Part shown: positions 56,997-64,000 of the stretch, in pieces
Numbering within the stretch: the first letter of the stretch is position 1
How the letters are laid out: each line of letters begins with the position of its first letter
Origin: Delphinapterus leucas
Lineage: Eukaryota; Chordata; Mammalia; Artiodactyla; Monodontidae
DNA: 64,000 nucleotides
Assembly: GCF_002288925.2 (NCBI RefSeq)
Contig: NW_022098058.1
Location: 4,602,949-4,666,948 of the forward strand
Direction: 5' to 3'
The notes under the pieces: model-generated
Databases searched by the model: none
Seen by the model: only the letters and a program-made list of their open reading frames with translations
Told to the model about the DNA's origin: nothing
Position numbers and translations under genes: made by a program

Positions 56997-58212
56997 AGGC
57001 TAGGCCAAAAAGTTCATTCGGTTTTTTCCGTAAGATGGCTCCAGTAGCACTTAGTTGGCTCTAACTTCATTCGAAACAATTTTGTTAGACTGTATTGTGA
57101 CAGCTGTCATATCAGCATGCATTAAAAAAAAAACTCATCAAAATTGGTGAATTTTTGTGTAGCCATTTTAATAATGAAGATGGAAGAAAAAAAGCAACAT
57201 TTTTGGCATATTATGCTTTATTATTTCAAGAAAGGTAAAACCTCAACTGAAACACACAAAAAAAGATTTGTGCAGTGTATGGAGAAGGTGCTGTGACTGA
57301 TTGAACGTGTCAAGAGTGGTTTCTGAAGTTTCATGCTGGAGATTTTCTTGCTGGACAATACTCCATGGTCAGGTAGACCAGTTGAAGTTGATAGCAATCA
57401 AATCGAGACATTAATTGAGATCAACATCATACCACAGGGGAGATAGCCGACATACTCAAAATATCCAAATCAAGTGCTGAAAATCATTTGCACCAGCTTG
57501 ATTATGTAAATCGATTTGACCTCTGGCTTCCACATAAGTGAAAAAAACCTTCTTGATGGTATTTCCACATGTGATTCTCTACTGAAACGTAATGAAAATG
57601 TTTCATTTTTAAAACAAATTGTGACAGGCAATGAAAAGTGGATATTGTACAATAATGTGGGACAGAAGAGATCGTGGGGCAAGTGAAATGAACCACCACA
57701 AACCACACCAAAGGCCGGTCTTCAACCAAAGAAGGTGATGTTGTGTACATGGTGGGATTGGAAGGGAGTTCTCTATTATGAGCTCCTTCTGGAAAACCAA
57801 ATGATTAATTCCAGCAAGTACTGCTCCCAATTAGACCAACTGAAAGCAGCACTCCACAAAAAGCATCCGGAATTAGTCAAAAGAAAACTCATAATCTTCC
57901 ATCAGGGTAACGCAAGATCGCATGTTTCTTTGATGACCAGGAAAAAACTGTTATAGCTTGGCTGGGAAGTTCTGGTTCATCTGTCACATTCACCAGACAT
58001 TGCACCTTCGGATTTCCATTTATTTTGGTTTTTACAAAATTCTCTTAATGGAAAAAATTTCAATTCCCTGAAAGACTGTAAAAGGCACCTGGAACAGTTC
58101 TTTGCTCAAAACGATAAAAAGTTTTGGTAGGATGGAATTATGAAGTTGCCTGAAAAATGGCAGAAGGTAGTGGAACAAAATGGTATAAATACGCTGTGTG
58201 ATAAAGTTCTTG
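56997..58212 (+). mobile_element. decayed mariner DNA transposon, 3' end missing
   Basis: The 5' terminal repeat is TTAGGCTAGGCCAAAAAGTT (56997-57016). It is followed by a transposase remnant starting near 57178 and running, with frameshifts and stops, to about 58220. Recognisable motifs in order are TGNEKW (57624-57641), WWDWKG (57749-57766), HQGNARSH (57900-57923) and SPDIAPSD (about 57990-58012). Mariner transposases need three Asp. The first (TGD) is Asn here, the second (HDNAR) is Gly, and the third (SPD) is kept. The matching 3' terminal repeat is absent. It cannot move or make an active enzyme. It resembles the mariner known from cattle and relatives. Confidence 0.88.
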
Positions 58213-58229
58213 TGCTATAATATAGGGAC

Positions 58230-58371
58230 AGTGGTGGCACAAAGGAGGGAAAGATGAACTTTCTGTGGGACAAGAAAAATCTTAAAGTTGGAGTCTTTAA
58301 GGCTGGATAGAAATTCTGCAAATGGACAAAAACGGGGAAGGGCATTCCAGGCAGTAGAAAAAACACAAGTT
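58230..58371 (-). repeat. LINE-2 3' region remnant
   Basis: The block GGAAGGGCATTCCAGGCAGTAG at 58336-58357 is the L2 antisense signature seen in the larger copies. Confidence 0.6.
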
Positions 58372-58400
58372 AAAGACACAGAGGCGCAAAACAAGTGATG

Positions 58401-58593
58401 GGCTTCCCTGGTGGTGCAGTGGTTGAGAGTCTGCCTGCCGATGCAGGGGACACGGGTTCGTGCCCCGGTCCGGGAAGATCCTATATGCCGCGGATCGGCT
58501 TGGCCCGTGAACCATGGCCGCTGAGCCTGCGCGTCCGGAGCCTGCGCTCCGCAACGGGAGAGGCCACAACAGTGAGAGGCCCGCGTACCGCAA
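58401..58593 (+). mobile_element. CHR-type SINE, short form
   Basis: Body intact with B box GGTTCGTGCCC and only a very short A tail. The flanks match over about 29 bases with four differences (58372-58400 and 58594-58622), much longer than the 11-16 bases of other copies here. Confidence 0.94.
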
Positions 58594-58622
58594 AAAGACA
58601 CAAAGGCGCAAATCAAGGGATA

Positions 58623-59178
58623 AGTAAAATTCAGTTTTTCCACACTAACAAGGCAACATGTTGTAAGCTTGAATATTTTTCAGAATACTTTTTCTTTGGG
58701 GAATGGGAATATAGATTATAAAAAAATTCATTTATTCCTTCTTTCTAAATTGCACATGTTTTTTAACTATTTTGCTATAAACTGCCCAAATGGGTATAGC
58801 CCATCATTAACGAATAATAATGATAGGTTCTTTCTTTACAGAAGTTATGATTGTTTCAGTTGTTGTCTGTCTTTAAAGCAAAGAGAGAGAAAAATCTATT
58901 TTCAAAAAGTTTAGTAAGTAACATCTCCAGTTTCAGGATTCCCTATGGCAATTCAGGCCCCTTGAATGATATGATTGTTCTGTCTTGCAGAAATAAATTT
59001 CTTTTGGGAATCCCACAATAGATAACAATAAGATGCCATATTTTATCTACCCAAGAACAGATTAAGTAACTTGTGAAGTTATTTACAAAAGTCCAAGCCA
59101 CTGTCAATATAAATAACCCTGAAAATAGTATAATTTATTAAGTAGTAAGGTGTTAAAAGATATTGATGATTAAAAAAA
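58623..59178. other. single-copy AT-rich sequence
   Basis: Nothing recognised. Confidence 0.4.
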
Positions 59179-59189
59179 TTTGAACACCT

Positions 59190-59530
59190 GGGCTTCCCTG
59201 GTGGTACGGTGGTTAAGAATCCGCCTGCCAATGCAGGGGACACGGGTGTGAGCCCTGGTCTGGTAAAATCCCACGTGCCGTGGAGCAACTAAGCCTGTGC
59301 GCCACAACTACTGAGCCTGCGCTCTAGAGCCCGCGCTCTAGAGCCTGCAAGCCACAACTACTGAAGCCCACGCGCCTAGAGCCCATGCTCCGCAACAAGA
59401 GAAGCCACCGCAATGATAAGTCCATGCACCGCAACGAAGAGTAGCCCCCGCTCTCCGCACCTAGAGAAAAGCCAGCATGAAGCAATGAAGACCTACCACA
59501 GCCAAAAATAAAATAAATTTAAAAAATTGT
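59190..59530 (+). mobile_element. CHR-type SINE, long form
   Basis: Duplication TTTGAACACCT at 59179-59189 and 59531-59541. The B-box region is GGTGTGAGCCC. A local tandem duplication of CGCTCTAGAGCC lies at 59320-59348. Confidence 0.93.
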
Positions 59531-59541
59531 TTTGAACACCT

Positions 59542-59925
59542 AGTTGTATTCAATTCCATAACTCATTGTAATGGCTGATTTAAGCAGCAGCGAACCATGT
59601 CAAATTAACATTTTTATTTTGATGAACTGGACATGGCTCTTTTAAATATGCTAGATTAAGGTTGCCTCCTTTTATTACATCAGCAATGTTTTAGGATTTG
59701 CGTTTATTTCTCCCCCCAAAAACCCATGCCATGCATCACCTGCACTGAATGCATACAAGAGGGAGAAAAGTAAAGGGAGAAGAGAGGGAGGAAGAGTTTA
59801 TAATGTGCCTACTAAGTGCCAAACAACCAACATGATTATTGTTTGCTATGTTGCAAAGAACACCCAGCAAGATTATGTATTTGAAATATTTAAACCCTAT
59901 AAAATCAAGTTCTTAAAACGGTTTA
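59542..59925. other. single-copy sequence
   Basis: Nothing recognised. The last 100 bases may already belong to the L2-like remnant that follows. Confidence 0.35.
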
Positions 59926-59929
59926 CAAG

Positions 59930-60205
59930 GTGTTTCCTGTGCTGGTCCCTGCTTTCCCTCTCCAGACATCTCACATTACTTTCAACTTAACTCCAAATCT
60001 CAGTTTAGACTTCTGCTCCTTCAGGAAAACCTTCTCTATCAACCCTCAACGACCTCTTTCTCCACCTTACTAATTGATTCTTCCTTAATACACTGTAATT
60101 TCCTTGTCTGCATCCCCTTCATCAAAACATAAGCTCCTTAGGGGCAGGGACCCTGGCACCTACTGGGCCAAATATTTATTAAATATTTACTGAATGAATG
60201 GCTTA
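59930..60205 (+). repeat. LINE-2 3' end
   Basis: GGAAAACCTTCTCTATCAACC near 60024, then AAACATAAGCTCCTTAGGGGC near 60125 and a TTACTGAATGAATGGC end match the L2 3' terminus. Confidence 0.65.
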
Positions 60206-60734
60206 AAAATATAATGACTCTATAAAACTTTAAAAGTTTCTAAGATATTCTGGATTTCCCTCTCTCTCCCTCAACCATCTCCCTTACCCATAAACTCCCT
60301 GATCTCCCCACCTAATTCTACTCGTTCTTCTATCCCACTTTGTGAAAATTAATTTTATTAACTATTTGTCAATTACTTATCTCCCACTTACTCTTTATAA
60401 TTTAACATTTTCCAATAAATGGTTCCTGTAAAAATTCAGAAAATACAGTAAAATATAAAGAAAATTTGTTAATAATCTCACCATACAGGAGCAACCACTA
60501 ATTGTGTTTACATAAATTTTCTTCTGGGCCTTTTCTTTATTTTTAATTATACAAGTAATTTGTAGATGCTTAATTGTTGTAACCACTGTTATCAGTTTAA
60601 ACTTCCTTTAGTATGAATTTATATATTATTTACTTATAAAAGTATACAGTATTATTTGTAGGCTTGTTTTTAGCTTGGTTTGTTTTTTAACCCAACTAAT
60701 ATCATACCATACATATTATTTGAAACTTCCTTTG
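60206..60734. other. unassigned AT-rich sequence, probably an old repeat
   Basis: The part 60400-60720 has the feel of an old LINE-derived sequence (CTCACCATACAGGAGCAACCAC near 60477), but I cannot name the family. Confidence 0.35.
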
Positions 60735-61068
60735 CTGTGGTCTGAATGTTTGTGTCCACCCAAAATTCTTATGTTGAAATCCTAAAACCCAGTGTGATAC
60801 TATTAGGAGGTAGAGCCTTTGAGAGGTGCTACAGTCGCCATGCGGGACTAGTGCTCATATAAAAGACACCTCAGAGCTCCCTAGTCCCTTCCAACATGTG
60901 AGGATACAAAAAGAACTCTGAGACCCAGAAAAGGGCCCTCACCCAACCACACTGGCACCCAGATCTCGAATATCTAGCCTCTGGAACTGTGAGAAATAAA
61001 TTATTGTGTTTATAAATGTCTCGGTCTGTGGTACTTGGTTATAGCAACCCAAATAAGCTAAGATATCC
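60735..61068 (+). mobile_element. MLT1A-type solo LTR (MaLR)
   Basis: Same LTR type as at 26173: CTGTGGTCTGAATGTTTGTG at 60735, ACTATTAGGAGGTAGAGCC, GTGAGAAATAAATTATTGTG near 60990 and the AACCCAAATAAGCTAAGATA end. No internal region. Confidence 0.85.
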
Positions 61069-61084
61069 GTTTTTAAAAACTCAA

Positions 61085-61560
61085 TTTACTTAGAAAATTT
61101 TGTCAGTACATATGGATCTCCACTATTTAATTGCTACGCAGCAGTCCACAGTATAGACAGAACAGTTTATTTATCCATTCTCTTTTTTAATTAATTAATT
61201 AATGGCTGCATTGGGTCTTTGTTGCTGCAGGTAGGCTTTCTCTAGTTATGGTGAACAGGGGCTACTCTTCGTTGCGGTGCAAGGGCTTCTCATTGCAGTG
61301 GCTTCTCTTGTTGCAGAGCACGGGCTCTAGGTGCATGGGCTCAGTAGTTGCGGCACACGGACTAAGTTGCTCTGCGGCATGTGAGATCTTCCTGGACCAG
61401 GGCTCAAACCCATGTCCCCTGTATTGGCAGGTGGATTCTGAACCACTGCGCCACCGGAGAAGCCCTATCCATTTTCTTATGACCATTGAGATTATTTCTA
61501 CATTTCTGCTAGTACAAACATACTGCCTATACATGCCTGCTTTGGGATGTGTGATTTTTT
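61085..61560 (-). mobile_element. old L1 ORF2 end fragment split by a SINE
   Basis: Antisense: ATTGCTACGCAGCAGTCCAC and CAGTTTATTTATCCATTCTC, resuming after the SINE with CTTATGACCATTGAGATTATTTC, follow the L1 ORF2 3' end. Strongly diverged. Confidence 0.6.
61185..61465 (-). mobile_element. CHR-type SINE, long form
   Basis: Duplication TATCCATTCTCTT (61172-61184) against TATCCATTTTCTT (61466-61478), one mismatch. B box decayed to GGTTTGAGCCC. Part of the body is deleted compared with other long copies. Confidence 0.93.
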
Positions 61561-61609
61561 TTTCCTCCAGGATAGACACTAAGATAAGATCCTACCTACT
61601 GAAGGTCCA

Positions 61610-61858
61610 TTTTTTTGGAAGCCATTCCTGTTCAGTTCACTGTCATTTCTGCTTCTGCATAGCTCACAGTGATAGTTCTTGTACTTTTATATTTCGTATG
61701 TAGATCCTGTACTGTTAGTTTTTTATGCATTAATGTTGTCTTTCATCAAATTAAAAATGAGCACCTTGAAGGATTACATCGCATACTTTCTGTATCCCAG
61801 TTGCATAGTACCTTACACACAGTAAACATTCAATTAAATATTTGTCAAATGCCGTGAA
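61610..61858 (+). repeat. LINE-2/MIR 3' end-like remnant
   Basis: Ends TGCATAGTACCTTACACACAG followed by AAACATTCAATTAAATATTTG, a degenerate form of the shared L2/MIR terminus. The left part is uncertain. Confidence 0.5.
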
Positions 61859-61904
61859 AACCATAAAAGAAAACATGGTCTTATCTGATAGGATCACCTT
61901 ATTT

Positions 61905-62030
61905 CTTTATTCCAAAATAAAACATTACATAGGATATCACTGCTTTAGATTTCATCTTCTCCATTTACAGACATGAACCTCACAAAGGACAAATTACCTT
62001 ACTCAAGTCCAAAATATTACATTTTTGATT
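61905..62030 (-). repeat. MIR-like remnant
   Basis: CTCCATTTACAGACATGAACCTC then AAATTACCTTACTCAAGTCC resembles antisense MIR. Confidence 0.5.
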
Positions 62031-62103
62031 CCCTTTTACCTACATGTCTTATAAAGAGAAACATTATCTGGCAGAATTTATATTTCAAAAAATGATACTA
62101 GGG

Positions 62104-64000
62104 AGAGTGATGTTAGCAAAATGGCAGACTAGGAAAATACAGGCCCTCCTTCCCCTACAGAGACACTGAGTTAACAACAACAGACCGACCAGAATAACCA
62201 CTGCAAAAACTCTAGAGAACACTTAAGAAGCTATAGCACCTAGGCTATTGTAAATCCAACACAAGATTCCAATGAAAGGGGTAGGAAATTTTGTGATGTT
62301 TGGCATACCTGTTCATGCCGCTTCCCCTGCAGAGCATAGTGTGGAGCAACCAGGAAGAAACCCCTCATGCCAGGCTCTTCCCTTGGGAACGCAAACAAAA
62401 CAGACAATACATCCAATTCTGGCTGGTCTGGGAACTGCCTGAGGGACTGGCTTCTGTCTTAGGTAACTCAGAGCCCTAAGAGAATAGGAACCAGAGTTGC
62501 AAGACACTGTAAACAAGATGCAAAAAGCACCTTACAGCTGCAGTTCTGCAGGCAAACCCCAGGGGGAACTAAGATCAGAAAAGGCTTGAGAGGTCCTAGA
62601 AGGAATCCAGTATGCAAAGGCAAGGGGTAGGTGACTGTTTTTTTCAAATGCCCCCAGCAAAAAACCACAAAGCATATAAAGAAACAGGGAGGGAGGGCCC
62701 AATTAAAGGAGCAAAATTAAACTCCAGAAACCGACTCTAAAGAAACAGATCTATGAGTTGCCTGACAAAGAATTTTAAATAACTGTCATAACAGTCACTT
62801 CAATACATGGTACTGGAAAAACTGGACAGTCACATGCAAAAGAATAAAACGGGACCGCTAGCACAAAAATTAACCCAAAATGGATTAAAGACTTGAATGT
62901 AAGACCTGAAACCATGAAACACCTAGAAGAAAACATAAGCAGTAAGCTCCTTGACATCAGTCTTGGCAATGATTTTTTGGATTTGACACCAAAAGCAAAG
63001 GCAACAAAAGTAAAAATAAGCAAGTGGGAATACATCAAACTAATAAGCTTCTGCAAAGCAAAGGATACCATCAACAAAATGAAAAGACAACCTACTGAAT
63101 GGGAGAAAATATTTGTAAGTCATATATCTGAAAAGGGCTTAATATCCAAAATATATAAAGAACTCATACAACTTAACAACAAAAAATCAAACTGATGAAT
63201 AAATGGGCAAAGGATGTAAACTGACGTTTCTCCAAAGATGACAAAAGATAGCCAACAAGCATATGAAAAGTCGCTCAACATCACTAATCATCAGGGAAAT
63301 GCAAATCAAAACCACAATGAGATATTGCCTCATACCTGTTAGGATGGCAACTAACAACAACAACAAAAAAAAAAAAAACAGAAAACAAGCGTTCGCAAGG
63401 ACGTGGAGAAACTGGAACCCTTGCATACTGATGTATAATACAAAACAGTGCAACTGCTGTGGAAAACTCGTATGGCAGTTCCTCAAAAAATTAAAAATAG
63501 AATTACCATATGATCCAGCAATCCCACTTCTGGGTATATATGCAAAAGAATTGAAAGCAGGGTCTCGAAACGCTATTTGTACACCCATGTTCATAGCAGC
63601 ACTATTCACAATAGCCAAGAGGTGGAAGCAAACCAAATATCTAACAGATAAATGGATAAACAAAATGTGGTCTATACACACAAGGGAGTATTATTCAGTT
63701 TTAAAAAGGAAGGAAATCCCGTAACATGCTACAAGATGGATGAACCTTGAGGACATCATGTTAAGTGAAATAAGCCAGTCAGAAAAAGACAAATACTATA
63801 TGATTCCACTTATCTGAGGTACCTAGAGTAGTCAAATTCAAACACAAAGTAGAATTGTGGATACAGTGGCTGAGGGGAGGGGAGAAAGGAAGAGTTTTTA
63901 AATGGGTATAGATTTTCAGATTTGCAAGATGAAATGGTTTGGAGATCTATTTCACAACAAAGTGAATATATTTAACACTACTAAATTGTACAGTTAAATA
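62104..64000 (+). mobile_element. L1 with internal deletion, running off the window
   Basis: The left 690 bp look like an L1 5' end: a GTGATGTTAGCAAAATGGCAG start, then non-coding sequence. At about 62800 it jumps to the C-terminal third of ORF2, whose frame 62893-63195 encodes [14 protein letters not shown] and [20 protein letters not shown]. Further ORF2 blocks follow ([20 protein letters not shown] near 63502-63561, with [17 protein letters not shown] near 63625). From about 63800 there is 3' UTR to the window end. ORF1 and the endonuclease and reverse transcriptase parts of ORF2 are missing, so it is inactive. The ORF2 remnant is broken by frameshifts. Confidence 0.8.

Noticed and set aside
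57735..57956. Mariner frame as a domesticated host gene
   Set aside because: Two catalytic Asp are lost, the flanking transposase is frameshifted and there is no sign of a host exon structure, so it is a dead transposon.
63187..63681. 164-codon minus-strand frame
   Set aside because: It is antisense to L1 ORF2; the sense strand carries the recognisable L1 protein motifs.
1..64000. A bacterial defence system, phage, CRISPR array or operon
   Set aside because: The window is mammalian, judged by SINE, L1, L2, MIR and MaLR content. No direct-repeat array with spacers and no operon-like run of genes was found.
1..64000. Ruminant origin (cattle or sheep)
   Set aside because: CHR SINEs also occur in ruminants, but no BovB, Bov-tA or Bov-A2 element was noticed in 64 kb, where a ruminant would be expected to have several.

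Overview
The window is nuclear DNA from a mammal, most likely a cetacean. The main evidence is about 30 copies of one tRNA-derived SINE, whose 5' end begins close to GGGCTTCCCTGGTGGCGCAG and which carries A-box and B-box-like promoter motifs. This matches the CHR (tRNA-Glu-derived) SINEs of whales, hippos and ruminants. The ruminant hallmarks BovB, Bov-tA and Bov-A2 were not seen, which argues against cattle or sheep. The species call is an inference from repeat content.

No complete protein-coding gene can be supported. One place looks like the start of a gene: a CpG-rich block at about 52090-52625, followed on the minus strand by a 13-codon candidate first coding exon (51924 down to 51886) with an ideal Kozak context, an in-frame upstream stop and a good splice donor. 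If it is real, much of 1-51885 would be the first intron(s) of a minus-strand gene, and the window right of 52.6 kb would be its upstream flank. I do not recognise the gene from 13 residues.

The rest is interspersed repeats in AT-rich single-copy sequence. From left to right: 0-7.3 kb has CHR SINEs, an L1 3' end and a long degenerate L2 interrupted by an MLT1 LTR and a SINE. 7.3-12.2 kb is the longest stretch with almost no recognisable repeats. 12.2-16.8 kb is dense: a MIR broken by a SINE and by a retrocopy, an assembly gap with duplicated flanks, and an L1. 17-26 kb has SINEs and a 2.3 kb composite insertion bounded by one target-site duplication. 26-33.7 kb has an MLT1A LTR, an old L1, a 400 N gap and L2 inserted in L2. 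33.7-51.8 kb has L2, MIR, one hAT-like element and SINEs. 53-64 kb has SINEs, two L1 copies, a decayed mariner transposon, a second MLT1A LTR, and an L1 that has lost its middle and runs off the right edge.

The most interesting findings are composite retrotransposition events in which a CHR SINE and unrelated sequence lie within one target-site duplication (22758-25094 and 12581-13588). No bacterial, phage, CRISPR or toxin system is present. Repeat family names come from memory of consensus sequences, not from a search.
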